Positions 8,408 through 17,766 of a stretch of DNA of 64,000 nt are shown one piece after another. The stretch is taken from NCBI GenBank assembly GCA_903825895.1, contig CAIKCI010000028.1, positions 19,963-83,962 of the forward strand, read 5' to 3'. This DNA comes from an uncultured Actinomycetes bacterium (GTDB taxonomy: Bacteria; Actinomycetota; Acidimicrobiia; Acidimicrobiales; RAAP-2). Made by a program: the position numbers and the translations under genes. Within the stretch, counting starts at the first letter, position 1. Every line of letters starts with the position of its first letter. The notes beneath the pieces were generated by a model, which made no database searches, was not told the DNA's origin, and worked only from the letters and a program-made list of their open reading frames with translations.

Positions 8408-11212
8408 ATGAGTAAAGCACTGGTGATTGTTGAGTCGCCGGCAAAAGCGAAGACTATTTCAGCGATTTTGGGTGACGATTTCATCGTCGAATCCTCCATA
8501 GGTCACATCCGTGATCTTCCTCAGGGGGCCGATCAAGTTCCTGCAGAATATAAAGGTGAGTCCTGGGCGCGGATCGGCGTCAATGTCGATGATGGTTTTA
8601 AACCTCTCTATGTCGTAAATCCTGGCAAAAAAGAAGTCGTTAGGAAATTAACGAAACTAATGAAAGAAGTTGATGAAGTCTTCCTCGCAACCGATGAAGA
8701 CCGTGAAGGCGAGGCTATCGCTTGGCACCTCCTCGAAGTCCTCAACCCGCAGATCCCGGTAAAGCGAATGGTCTTCCACGAGATCACCCGTTCGGCGATT
8801 GAAAAAGCCGTTGAAGAGTCCCGTGATCTTGATCGTCGATTAGTCGACGCGCAAGAAGCGCGAAGAATTCTTGACCGACTTTATGGCTACGAAGTCTCGC
8901 CGGTGCTGTGGAAAAAGATTCTTCCTCGCCTCTCGGCGGGACGTGTTCAGTCAGTAGCCACCAGGCTCGTTGTGGAGCGCGAGCGCGAGCGGATGGCTTT
9001 TCGTTCCGCCAGTTGGCATGACGTTGTGACGCAACTGAAGAAAGACGACCAAGTCTTTGAAGGACAATTGGTCTCTCTTGATGAGAAGCAGTTGGCCGAA
9101 GGAAAAGACTTTGACGACACTGGAGCGTTAGTGGGGAAGCGGGAAGTACTGCAACTTGATGAAGTTGGAGCACAAGCAGTCGCTACCGCGTTGCTCGCCG
9201 CTACGCCAACGGTGACCTCGGTTTCTGAAAAGCCGTTTACCTCGAAACCACAACCGCCGTTTATGACCTCCACGCTTCAACAAGAAGCCGGACGCAAACT
9301 CCGCCTCAGCGCCCAGATGGCTATGCGCACCGCCCAACGGCTCTATGAAGAGGGTTGGATTACCTACATGCGTACCGACTCGACCACCTTGTCGGACGAA
9401 GCAATTAATGCCGCTCGCACCCAAGCTCGTCAACTCTTTGGTGACGAGTACGTCCCCGATACTCCACGTCGCTATGACCGCAAGGTCAAGAACGCCCAAG
9501 AGGCCCACGAAGCAATTCGTCCCGCAGGTGAATCCTTCCGCACCCCTGAAGAGGCCGGGAAGTCGCTGCGTGGCGATGAACTCCGTCTCTATGAACTGAT
9601 TTGGGTTCGCACCATGGCGTCTCAGATGGCCGATGCTCGGGGCACCCAAGCGCAAGTACGGTTTGCCACACAACTCGGGGCCGAAGCGGGCACCTACCAA
9701 GGTTCTTCAGCGGTGTTACAAGCAAATGGGCGAGTCATCTCCTTCCCTGGCTATCGCCGGGCCTATGTCGAAAGTGCCGACGATCCTGAAGCAGAGCTTG
9801 CAGAAGCTGAGCGAGTACTTCCCGCCATGGCCGAAGGCAATGCCGTCGGGGTCACTGAAGCAGAAGCGAAGTCCCACACGACGCAACCCCCCGCACGCTT
9901 TACCGACGCCTCGTTGGTCAAGAAGATGGAAGAACTGGGGATTGGCCGGCCGTCGACGTATGCCGCCGTCATCACCACGATTCAAGATCGTGGATATGTA
10001 TGGAAGAAAGGCTCGGCCCTCGTTCCGAGTTTCACGGCTTTTGCCGTGGTGAAATTACTTGAAGAGCACTTTGCTGAATTGGTCGACTACAACTTCACGG
10101 CCTCAATGGAGGACGACCTTGATGCCATCGCGTCGGGAACCGAGGAAGCGCTGCCGTGGTTAAGCAGATTCTACTTCGGCCACGATCCTGACGGGGTCAA
10201 AGGATTTGGACTTCACGAAGCCGTCTCTGGTCAATTGACGGATATTGATCCTGTTGAAATCAACTCCATTCCACTCGGTGATGACCCCAAGAGCGGTGTC
10301 CCCATCGTGGCACGTGTGGGAAAGTTTGGTCCCTATCTCAAGCGTGGTGATGACACGGTCTCACTTCGTGAAGACACTCTCCCCGACGAACTGACTCCTG
10401 CCGAAGCTTCGGAGTTACTCGATGCCCCCCAAGGAGACCGTTCGGTTGGGCTTGATCCCGAAACCGGATTGGACATCTTTGTCAAAGCTGGTCGCTTCGG
10501 CCCGTATCTTCAACTCGGCGATGCGAGTGACGGCGAAAAGCCAAAGACTGCATCGCTGCTCGCCACCATGACTCCAGAAAAGGTCACGCTAGAAGAAGCA
10601 CTGCAACTTCTGTCGCTGCCCCGTCTTGTTGGTGTGGATCCTGAGTCGAAGGAAGAGATCTTGGCGCAGAACGGTCGCTATGGGCCGTATATGACGAAGG
10701 GGAAAGACTCACGAAGTTTGACCACCGAAGACGAGATCTTCACCGTGACCCTCGAACAAGCACTCGTGATTTATGCACAACCCAAACAGGGCCGAGGTCG
10801 TGGCATCGTCAAACCACCACTGCGTGATTTAGGACCAGACCCGGCGACTGGCGAGGCAATGTTGGTCAAAGATGGTCGTTTCGGTCCCTACGTGACCGAC
10901 GGTACGACGAACGCCTCGCTTCGGGTGGGAGATCGGGTCGAAGAGATCACACCAGAGCGTGGCGCAGAACTCTTGGCCATTCGTCGTGAAGCTGGACCGG
11001 CGAAGAAGCGTTCGAAGAAGAAGGCAGCCAAGAAAAAGGCCCCAGCGAAGAAAAAAACCGCAGCCAAGAAGGCAACGACGAAGAAGGCAGCGGCCAAGAA
11101 AACTGTGGCAAAGAAAGTGTCGGCAGTAAAAAGCGACGCTGTTTTAGCAACGAGTAGTTCTCCACAAGAAACCGAACCGGCCGATGGAGACGGGTCGGAC
11201 CCAGGATCGTGA
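8408..11212 (+). CDS. topA: DNA topoisomerase I with lysine-rich C-terminal tail
   Basis: Type IA topoisomerase that relaxes negative supercoils. The 934 aa start with a Toprim domain (VIVESPAKAKTISAIL at residues 5-20, acidic triad in ATDEDREGEAIAWHL). The catalytic Tyr lies in GWITYMRTDST (about residue 320). Four repeated topo_C-terminal modules marked by GRFGPYL, GRYGPYM and GRFGPYV follow. The last 60 or so residues are a Lys/Ala-rich tail (from about 864), typical of actinobacterial TopA and thought to aid DNA binding and processivity. A strong GGAGAGGAGGT ribosome site precedes the ATG. The stop overlaps tmk (GTGA). Confidence 0.97.
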   Translation: MSKALVIVESPAKAKTISAILGDDFIVESSIGHIRDLPQGADQVPAEYKGESWARIGVNVDDGFKPLYVVNPGKKEVVRKLTKLMKEVDEVFLATDEDREGEAIAWHLLEVLNPQIPVKRMVFHEITRSAIEKAVEESRDLDRRLVDAQEARRILDRLYGYEVSPVLWKKILPRLSAGRVQSVATRLVVERERERMAFRSASWHDVVTQLKKDDQVFEGQLVSLDEKQLAEGKDFDDTGALVGKREVLQLDEVGAQAVATALLAATPTVTSVSEKPFTSKPQPPFMTSTLQQEAGRKLRLSAQMAMRTAQRLYEEGWITYMRTDSTTLSDEAINAARTQARQLFGDEYVPDTPRRYDRKVKNAQEAHEAIRPAGESFRTPEEAGKSLRGDELRLYELIWVRTMASQMADARGTQAQVRFATQLGAEAGTYQGSSAVLQANGRVISFPGYRRAYVESADDPEAELAEAERVLPAMAEGNAVGVTEAEAKSHTTQPPARFTDASLVKKMEELGIGRPSTYAAVITTIQDRGYVWKKGSALVPSFTAFAVVKLLEEHFAELVDYNFTASMEDDLDAIASGTEEALPWLSRFYFGHDPDGVKGFGLHEAVSGQLTDIDPVEINSIPLGDDPKSGVPIVARVGKFGPYLKRGDDTVSLREDTLPDELTPAEASELLDAPQGDRSVGLDPETGLDIFVKAGRFGPYLQLGDASDGEKPKTASLLATMTPEKVTLEEALQLLSLPRLVGVDPESKEEILAQNGRYGPYMTKGKDSRSLTTEDEIFTVTLEQALVIYAQPKQGRGRGIVKPPLRDLGPDPATGEAMLVKDGRFGPYVTDGTTNASLRVGDRVEEITPERGAELLAIRREAGPAKKRSKKKAAKKKAPAKKKTAAKKATTKKAAAKKTVAKKVSAVKSDAVLATSSSPQETEPADGDGSDPGS

Positions 11213-11811
11213 GTACTCCAGGCCGTTTCCTCGTCTTTGAGGGAATCGATGGCTGTGGCAAGTCAACGCAAGTCGCACGAGTCGCTCAACAACGCGGGGC
11301 AATTGCAACCCATGAAATGGGGGGGACTCCACTCGGAGCAGAACTTCGGCAACTAATTCTCGGCTCGGGAGATGCACCAGTTCCTATGGCGGAAGCATTA
11401 ATGATCGCTGCTGATCGAGCGCAGCACATCGCGGCGGTGATTGAGCCAGCGCTGTCGATCGGCACCGACGTGATCTCCGATCGTCATGTGGCCTCAACCA
11501 TTGCCTATCAAGGCTATGGCCGGGGGCTCCCCTTAGAGGACCTGTTAATTTTGATTGACCTGGCCACGAATGGCCGGCGGCCAGATCTCACGGTGTTGCT
11601 CGATGTTCCTGTGAGTGTGTCGTTGACTCGCCGGGGGAAGAACCCCGATCGCATGGAACAACAAGATGCAGAATTTTTCGAGCGGGTCCGTGAGGGATAT
11701 CTCGCCCAAGCCAAGGCTGACCCTGCAACATGGGTAGTGATCGACGCGCAACTACCTCTCGGCGAGGTGACGCGTCTCGTCGATCAAGCCTTGAAAGAAC
11801 GTGGGCTGTAA
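11209..11811 (+). CDS. tmk: Thymidylate kinase
   Basis: Phosphorylates dTMP to dTDP with ATP. The 200 aa have the P-loop FEGIDGCGKST at residues 8-18, the DRH element in ISDRHVASTIAYQGYGRG, and a LID-like basic segment RRGKNPDRME. The GTG start overlaps the topA stop by 4 bp, and holB follows 3 bp downstream, so topA-tmk-holB form one transcription unit. The tmk-holB pairing is common in bacteria and supports both calls. Confidence 0.95.
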   Translation: MSTPGRFLVFEGIDGCGKSTQVARVAQQRGAIATHEMGGTPLGAELRQLILGSGDAPVPMAEALMIAADRAQHIAAVIEPALSIGTDVISDRHVASTIAYQGYGRGLPLEDLLILIDLATNGRRPDLTVLLDVPVSVSLTRRGKNPDRMEQQDAEFFERVREGYLAQAKADPATWVVIDAQLPLGEVTRLVDQALKERGL

Positions 11812-11814
11812 ATC

Positions 11815-12921
11815 GTGGCGACCTCTGATCTTTTTCTCGATATTCCTGGACAAGAACAGGCCATTCGCCAACTTCAAGAATCGCTGGCTGATCCTTTGCA
11901 CGCCTATGCGTTTCTCGGACCACAAGGATCGGGGAGCTTGCGGGCTGCGCGGGACTTTGCCGCAGGCTTGTTGTGTGAAAACGGTGGCTGTGGGATCTGT
12001 GAGTCGTGTTTCAAAGTTCGTCGGGGGATTCACCCTGACGTTCTTTATCATGAGCCCGATGGGACGCAGTACAAACTTGATCATGTAACCCCTCGTAAGG
12101 ATGGACCTCCGGCCCATGAAACGATCACGGGTCAAGCACAACGTCGCCCACTCGAAGGGCCCCGCACGATCATCATTATTGAGCGCGCTGATCTCTTACG
12201 CCTCGCAGCGCCAGCACTTTTGAAAACACTCGAAGAACCGCCTCCCACCACGGTCTTTCTTTTGTTGGCGAATGACTTTCCTCGTGATCTTGAGACAATT
12301 CGAAGTCGTTGTGTTGTCATTTCATTTGATTCGCTCCAACCAACCACGATCGCTGAGTGGCTCATCGATCAAGGAATCGGTCACGAACTCGCCGCTTCAC
12401 TTGCTGAAGGCTCGGCCGGTGATGCCGATCGGGCACTGCTCTTGGCGAAAGATCCGGATTACGTTCAGCGTTTAGCTCTTTGGCAACAAGTCCCCGACAG
12501 GCTTGATGGATCAGGAAGCACCGCTACTGAGTTGGCTCTTGAAGTACACAATTCCTTGAAAGACGCATCGGCGATGTTGGAGCAACTTCAAGCCCAAGAA
12601 CTTGACGAGCTCACCGAAGATTCTAAAGCTCGAGGTGAACGCTCTCTTCCCGGCAAGAAAGAACTCCTTGATCGCCATAAGCGTGAGATTCGACGATTCC
12701 AAACGAATGAACTCATCGCTGGACTCGCGATACTGGCCCGTCGTTATCGCGACCGGATGTTGGCCGCTGAACGAAGTGCTACCCCCAGCGCCCCAGAGAC
12801 CATGCGCGCCTGTGGGGAGGCGGTGGACACCATTGGCCAACTCGTTTCGATGTTGCCTCGAAACCCCCGCCAGCCGCTGGCCTTAGAGCGGCTGTTTTTA
12901 CAACTTTCTCACGAGGCCTGA
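11815..12921 (+). CDS. holB: DNA polymerase III, delta' subunit
   Basis: Clamp-loader subunit of the replicative polymerase. The 368 aa have an N-terminal AAA+ module with a degenerate P-loop (GPQGSGSLRAARDFAAGL) in which the Walker Lys is missing. This fits delta', which does not hydrolyse ATP. A zinc-module cysteine cluster CENGGCGICESC is at about residues 59-70 and the SRC motif RSRCVVISF at about 163. The sensor region LLKTLEEPPP is intact. The GTG start is 3 bp after tmk, and tRNA-Thr follows 26 bp after the stop. Confidence 0.93.
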   Translation: MATSDLFLDIPGQEQAIRQLQESLADPLHAYAFLGPQGSGSLRAARDFAAGLLCENGGCGICESCFKVRRGIHPDVLYHEPDGTQYKLDHVTPRKDGPPAHETITGQAQRRPLEGPRTIIIIERADLLRLAAPALLKTLEEPPPTTVFLLLANDFPRDLETIRSRCVVISFDSLQPTTIAEWLIDQGIGHELAASLAEGSAGDADRALLLAKDPDYVQRLALWQQVPDRLDGSGSTATELALEVHNSLKDASAMLEQLQAQELDELTEDSKARGERSLPGKKELLDRHKREIRRFQTNELIAGLAILARRYRDRMLAAERSATPSAPETMRACGEAVDTIGQLVSMLPRNPRQPLALERLFLQLSHEA

Positions 12922-12947
12922 CTTGTCGGGTATTCTCGGGGGCTGTC

Positions 12948-13023
<76 letters not shown>

Positions 13024-13117
13024 AAATCTGTATCACCGATTAGCTGAAGCTCTAGGTTCAACTGATACATTATCCATTGGCTGAATTATCTACTTCGGCT
13101 CGGAAAGGTCCTTACAA

Positions 13118-14837
13118 ATGGTTGTTCGATTGCTTGGTAAATTCCTGATCTCGTGCGCGCTCCTGTCTGCGTCGACTCTTGGAATTACGATCGGCATAAG
13201 CAACGTTGTGTTGAGTCCTCCCGTGGGGGGCAACATCAGCTTCACCTTCGATTAGTTCAATCACGCTGCCGACGACGGGTCTGAACCCCGCAGCGATCGG
13301 CTATGTCCAGCCCTATGCGATATCGTGTCCTGCCGCTTGGTCGTGCTTCGCCACTGGTGAATATCAAGATCAGGCAGGAACCACTCACGCCTTCGTAGCC
13401 ACCTTGGCCAACGGAATCTGGGCCATGACGACGCTCCCCGCAACAGGTCTTAATCCGCCAACGGGAGCGATTCTCAGCATGAGTGGCAGCAGTATTTCGT
13501 GTCCAACGATTACTTCCTGTGTAGTGGCCGGAGGATACGGATACGAGTTGGGATGGAGTTCATTCGTCGCCACATTATCTAATGGTGCATGGACCCTGCA
13601 GTCGGTACCAACATCAAGTTTGAGTCCGCCAGCAAGCACCGAAGCTGGTTACGCCCAGATAAGCCTTTTTTCAATCTCTTGCAAGACGACTTCATCATGC
13701 GTCTCGGTAGGGTTCTACTATGACAGTTCCAGAACGTATGACATGTTTGCGGCCACCTTGGCCAATGGAGAATGGACTGTTTCAACGCTCCCATCGACGG
13801 GCCTGAGCCCCGCTCAAATTAATTACATCACACCCGCTGGTATTTCGTGTCCAACAACGTCCTCGTGCGTGGCAACGGGAAATTACATGAATGCCAATGG
13901 TGGCTTCTCTGGATTTACGGCCACCTTGGCCAATGGGACATGGACTCTTGCGACGCTCCCGTCAACGGGATTGAGTCCCTCGCCGAGGGGTGGAAACTAC
14001 ATGATGCCCGCTGGTATCTCTTGTGCGACGGCTACTTCGTGCGTCATAGCGGGGACCTACGTCGACACCTCAAATAATTCCTACGCATTCACAGCCACCT
14101 TGACTAATGGAACCTGGGGCATTGCGACGCTGACGTTAACAGGCCTCAATCCTTCACCGGGCAGTAATACAGGTGTGGGTCCCGCTGGTATCTCTTGTGC
14201 GACGGCTACTTCGTGTTCCATGAGTGGCTGGTACCTCGACAACTCACAGAACAGTGAGGGTTTCGTTGCCACTTTGACCGGTGGAACTTGGGACTTTACG
14301 ACGATACCGATATCGGATCTGAGTCCGGCGGTAGCCGACAACCCCGGAATGAGCCCCTCTGGAATTTCTTGTCCAACCACGTCATCATGTGTCACGACTG
14401 GCTATTACTCTGGCCGCCAGAGCAACAGTGTCCCATTTGCTGCATCGGCCCCCGCTTCCCCTCAATCACCAACCGGTGTGAGCGCTGTAGCGGGCGATAG
14501 CCAAGTGAGCGTCTCATGGACGGCATCCGCGAGAGCGACGAGCTACACCGCCATTGCGTCTCCCGGGGGACAGGCCTGCACGACGACTACGACGTCCTGT
14601 GTTATCGCAGGTTTGATGAATGGAGCGACCTATTCCATAAGTGTGAAGGCTTCGAATTCGAGTGGGACCTCTGATCCTTCACCAGACATCTCGATAACGA
14701 CAACGAGTACGGCAACGTTGGCGAAACTAGCTGCAACCGGGATGAATCTCGCACTTCCCATTGCGCTTGCTGCGGCATTTGTTGGGTTTGGAAGCCTTGG
14801 AATTCTTGAAGCGCGACGAAGGCGTCGGAAGATTTAG
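13118..14837 (+). CDS. Secreted seven-repeat surface protein with FnIII domain and LAXTG anchor; reading frame broken near the 5' end
   Basis: The 5' part (13118-13255) encodes a signal peptide (MVVRLLGKFLISCALLSAST...) and stops after 45 aa. The rest, open from 13215 to 14837, is in another frame and has no good start. Removing one G from the GGGGGG run at 13225-13230 joins them into a single 572-aa protein. Mature parts: seven repeats of about 56-60 aa, each with TLPxTGLxP, an ISCxxxxSC Cys pair and FxATLxNGxW; then a fibronectin type III domain (from PQSPTGVSAVAGDSQVSVSW); then LAATG, a hydrophobic helix and RRRRRK. LAXTG is the class E sortase signal. Seven blade-like repeats suggest a beta-propeller (inference). 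Binding target unknown. Confidence 0.75.
13225..13230 (+). other. G6 homopolymer at the frame break
   Basis: Six Gs at 13225-13230. With six, translation from 13118 ends at the TAG at 13253-13255; with five, the frame runs through to 14837. This is either a phase-variable tract, a real inactivating insertion or a base-calling error. Confidence 0.7.
13260..14454 (+). repeat. Seven diverged protein-coding repeats of about 170 bp
   Basis: Repeat units begin at the codons for ITLPTTGLNP, TTLPATGLNP, QSVPTSSLSP, STLPSTGLSP, ATLPSTGLSP, ATLTLTGLNP and TTIPISDLSP. Each carries two Cys spaced SCxxxxSC and a closing NGxW or GGTW. The seventh unit runs into the FnIII domain. The DNA is partly conserved between neighbouring units, for example GCCACCTTGGCCAATGG. 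Confidence 0.85.
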
Positions 14838-15180
14838 CGACCGAGTGGTGATCAGCAGGTGGCTACGGCTTGGCACTTAACCTTTTCTTCTCGGAAACAG
14901 ACGACGGTACCCATTTCCTCAATGATCGACTCACCTTCGCGGAGCCCCAGAGGTTGCATCGAAAACTGATTTCAGATTTCGAGAAAGAAAGCGCTCGTCG
15001 ACAGTATTTCTTTGCCGGGAGCACTGAGAATTTACGCAGGGTCTCGAACTCCCCGTAATCGCATCATACAATTCGTCTTGCACGGCTCAGAAGTGAAGGT
15101 TCTCACTCGCCAGATTGTTCTCTGCGAAGAATTGGGTAAGCGATTAGGGTAAGCAGTGGTAAGCAGATTGGAGTAACGCT
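14838..15180. other. 343-bp intergenic region with three GGTAAGC boxes
   Basis: No convincing gene; a 62-codon TTG frame at 14870-15058 resembles nothing I know. Just before the next gene the heptamer GGTAAGC occurs at 15135-15141, 15148-15154 and 15158-15164, the last ending 16 bp before the ATG. These could be a regulator site overlapping the promoter or ribosome site of the membrane protein gene. Confidence 0.4.
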
Positions 15181-15864
15181 ATGTCGGCTATCGCTCATCC
15201 TTCAACTCACGTGACGAAGCGTCCTGGACACTTAGAAATTATTGCTGTTTCGCTCGCCGGGATTTCAATACTTCTTGCCGCAACATTCATTTGGGGCTTT
15301 GCTGCGTTTCCATTGGGTATTGCGGCGACGGTGATTGCTTTGATTGTTCGTCATCGATCTTTGGCTGAAGGCGAAGAGACTCCGTTAATGGCGACCATTG
15401 CTCTGGTTCTTGGACCTATTGGTAGCGTGCTGGCCGTCTGCGTTGTGATCCTTCTCTTTACTGTTGCGCCGCTTCTTCGCGACACGGTCGCGACCACGAT
15501 CAACCCCGTACAGCACTCAATCGCTGCCGATATTCACGCTATTAACCAGGACGAAGCCCAGAGAATAAAACAAGCCAAGCAATATCAGACAACGTTTGAA
15601 CATGATTTGAACCAAATCAACTCTGATCTTCAATCGCGCATTGGGACACTTGCCGACGTAAGCAAGCAAACTGCCAGGGATCTCTCAGGACTTCGGAGTG
15701 ATCTTTCTCAGTTTGAACAATCAACACAACAGGATTCCTTGTCGATTCATGGCAGCATCGACTCTCTTTCGGGGTCACTTGCATCGATGAAGACAGATAT
15801 GGCAACCATTCAACGAGAACTTGCGTACCTCTGTGCGAAGCCTTCGGCTTCGTGTCCTTCGTAG
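15181..15864 (+). CDS. Membrane protein with C-terminal coiled coil
   Basis: A 227-aa protein of unknown function. Residues about 20-110 hold three hydrophobic helices, arranged like the small DUF4190-type membrane proteins of actinobacteria (IIAVSLAGISILLAATFIWG, AAFPLGIAATVIALIV, then PIGSVLAVCVVILLFTVAPLL). Residues 115-215 are polar and heptad-like (QTTFEHDLNQINSDLQSRIG ... LSGSLASMKTDMATIQREL), which predicts a coiled coil outside the membrane. It ends LCAKPSASCPS with two Cys. It stands alone between the surface-protein gene and convergent lysS. Confidence 0.7.
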   Translation: MSAIAHPSTHVTKRPGHLEIIAVSLAGISILLAATFIWGFAAFPLGIAATVIALIVRHRSLAEGEETPLMATIALVLGPIGSVLAVCVVILLFTVAPLLRDTVATTINPVQHSIAADIHAINQDEAQRIKQAKQYQTTFEHDLNQINSDLQSRIGTLADVSKQTARDLSGLRSDLSQFEQSTQQDSLSIHGSIDSLSGSLASMKTDMATIQRELAYLCAKPSASCPS

Positions 15865-15962
15865 AGTTTGCTCATCGCCCAGGCAAAGGTTGTGGGTCGT
15901 GGGAGATTTGGCCACAACGCTCAGGAAAACGAACCGGTGATTGAAGGTGAACCAGCTGAAAA

Positions 15963-17495
15963 TTAATGAGGAGCCTCGGGTCGCATCATCGGGAACAAGA
16001 TGACATCACGGATTGCATCAACGCCGGCGAGGAGCATGATCAAGCGGTCAATCCCGAGCCCGATACCTGACGTTGGGGGTAGACCGTATTCGAGTGCTCG
16101 GATATATGCCGCATCGACGGGATGTGCTTCGGCGTCACCTCGTTTGGCTGACTCGGCTTCGGTATTGAATCGCTCTTGTTGTTCTTCAGGAATATTGAGT
16201 TCGCTATAGCCATTCGCGAATTCTTTTGCATCGATGCAAAGTTCAAAGCGATCGGTCATTGTCGGGTCATCATTTGATTGGCGGGCCAAGGGAGAGACCT
16301 CAACGGGGAATCCACAGACAAAGACAGGGTCGGTGATTGTCGACAAGAGAATCGTGTCATAGAGTTCGAAGATGAGCTTGCCTGATCCCCACTCCGGGAG
16401 ATACGGCACGTCAAATTGATCACAGACCTTCCGCGTGTTCTCTACGGGGTCGCTTGGGTGCAGGCGTTGGCCCACTAACTCTTCGATCCAGTCGAGAAGC
16501 TTGCGTCGTGGCCACGGCCCAGCAAGATTAATCGGTCGGTCTTGGCCAACCGTAATTTCTAATGAGTCGATACTGGCTTCTGCGGCGGCGAGCACCATAC
16601 CTTCGACGAGATCCATGCCGTCGTTGAAGTCGCCGAAGGCGCTGTAGGCCTCGAGAGACGTGAACTCTGGGCTGTGGCGAGTATCGATACCTTCATTACG
16701 GAAGTTTCGGGCAATTTCAAAGACCCGCTCGTAGCCACCAACAACTAAGCGCTTTAAATACAACTCCGGTGCAATGCGGAGACTCAGCTCGATGTCCAAT
16801 GCATTTCCGTGCGTGAAGAAGGGCCGAGCTAGTGCTCCTCCGGCCTGTGGTTGCAAAATTGGTGTCTCAACTTCAATAAAATTCTGTTGGTTCATGAGTG
16901 CCCGCAGCGCAGCGATCGCTTTGAATCGAATGTCGAAGACTCTGCGGCTCTCGGGGTTAGCCAAGAGATCAACTTCTCGTTGGCGATAGCGTGTGTCGGT
17001 CTCAACGAGTCCATGCCACTTATCGGGAAGCGGGCGAAGAGACTTTGAAAGCAAGGTCAGCTCAACGACGTCCAGCGAGAGTTCCCCTCGACGACTGGTG
17101 ATGACTTCCCCTTCAGCGCCAATCCAGTCTCCAAGGTCTAAGAGATCGAGCACAATGGCGGCATTTGCTGAGCGCTTTGATTCTTGAACTAAGAGTTGGA
17201 TCGTTCCTGCGTGGTCTTGCAAGGTTAAAAAGACGAGCTTTCCGTGTCCTCGGATACTGATCAAACGCCCCGCGATCCTGGCGTTCTCTCCAGTGAACAC
17301 ATCGGCTTCGAGGCCCTCGAATCGCCCATGAAGTTCGCCGGTTGTGGCCGTTCGATCGTAGCGAGACGGGTAGGGGTTGATGCCATGGTCCTCAAGAACC
17401 GTCCGCTTCTTACGCCGATCAGCACTCAGAGCCTCGAACGTGCGGAGGTCATCGGGGTCGCTCTGAGATTCTTGATCAACAGGCTTCTTCGACAC
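15963..17495 (-). CDS. lysS: Lysyl-tRNA synthetase, class II
   Basis: Charges tRNA-Lys. The 510 aa have an N-terminal OB anticodon-binding domain (about residues 65-185, GRLISIRGHGKLVFLTLQDH) and a class II catalytic core: motif 2 ARNFRNEGIDTRHSPEFT and motif 3 GIGLGIDRLIMLLAG near the C-terminus. The GTG start follows a GTCAGAGAGGAAC ribosome site on the reverse strand. A tRNA-Lys gene lies divergently 149 bp upstream, placing the enzyme beside its substrate gene. Confidence 0.96.
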   Translation of the reverse strand: MSKKPVDQESQSDPDDLRTFEALSADRRKKRTVLEDHGINPYPSRYDRTATTGELHGRFEGLEADVFTGENARIAGRLISIRGHGKLVFLTLQDHAGTIQLLVQESKRSANAAIVLDLLDLGDWIGAEGEVITSRRGELSLDVVELTLLSKSLRPLPDKWHGLVETDTRYRQREVDLLANPESRRVFDIRFKAIAALRALMNQQNFIEVETPILQPQAGGALARPFFTHGNALDIELSLRIAPELYLKRLVVGGYERVFEIARNFRNEGIDTRHSPEFTSLEAYSAFGDFNDGMDLVEGMVLAAAEASIDSLEITVGQDRPINLAGPWPRRKLLDWIEELVGQRLHPSDPVENTRKVCDQFDVPYLPEWGSGKLIFELYDTILLSTITDPVFVCGFPVEVSPLARQSNDDPTMTDRFELCIDAKEFANGYSELNIPEEQQERFNTEAESAKRGDAEAHPVDAAYIRALEYGLPPTSGIGLGIDRLIMLLAGVDAIRDVILFPMMRPEAPH

Positions 17496-17609
17496 GAGGT
17501 TCCTCTCTGACTAAACGGGGTGGGAGTTAGATCTGATGTTAGTAAAGCCTGTAGGACAATGCGGTCGTTCTCTCAATGAAATCACTCACATTGACGTGAC
17601 GATCTACCT

Positions 17610-17638
17610 TTGACGCTTTACGGGTTCCCTCGTACACT
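17610..17638 (+). promoter_or_regulatory. Promoter of tRNA-Lys
   Basis: TTGACG (17610-17615), a 17-bp spacer and TACACT (17633-17638), ending 6 bp before the first tRNA base. A housekeeping-type promoter with transcription starting at or next to the mature 5' end. Confidence 0.75.
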
Positions 17639-17644
17639 TCAGAC

Positions 17645-17717
17645 GCGCCCCTAGCTCAACGGTAGAGCACCAGATTCTTAATCTGGAGGTTGGGTTGTTC
17701 GAGTCACCCGGGGCGCA
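17645..17717 (+). tRNA. tRNA-Lys (anticodon CTT) with a one-base bulge in the T stem
   Basis: Acceptor GCGCCCC pairs perfectly with GGGGCGC (17710-17716), D stem GCTC/GAGC, anticodon stem CCAGA/TCTGG with loop TTCTTAA (anticodon 17777 minus 100, that is 17677-17679). The T arm reads GGGTTG-TTCGAGT-CACCC: deleting one T (17695 or 17696) gives a perfect GGGTG/CACCC stem. So there is either a bulged base or a sequence error. CCA is not encoded, unlike the two tRNA-Thr genes. Otherwise intact and preceded by a strong promoter. Confidence 0.85.
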
Positions 17718-17766
17718 CTCGCCATGAAGCAGCCCAGCCTGGTGGCGTCGATGCGCATGAATGCGT

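Noticed and set aside
14870..15058. 62-codon frame after the surface protein gene
   Set aside because: TTG start, no ribosome site, composition not protein-like, no recognisable family.
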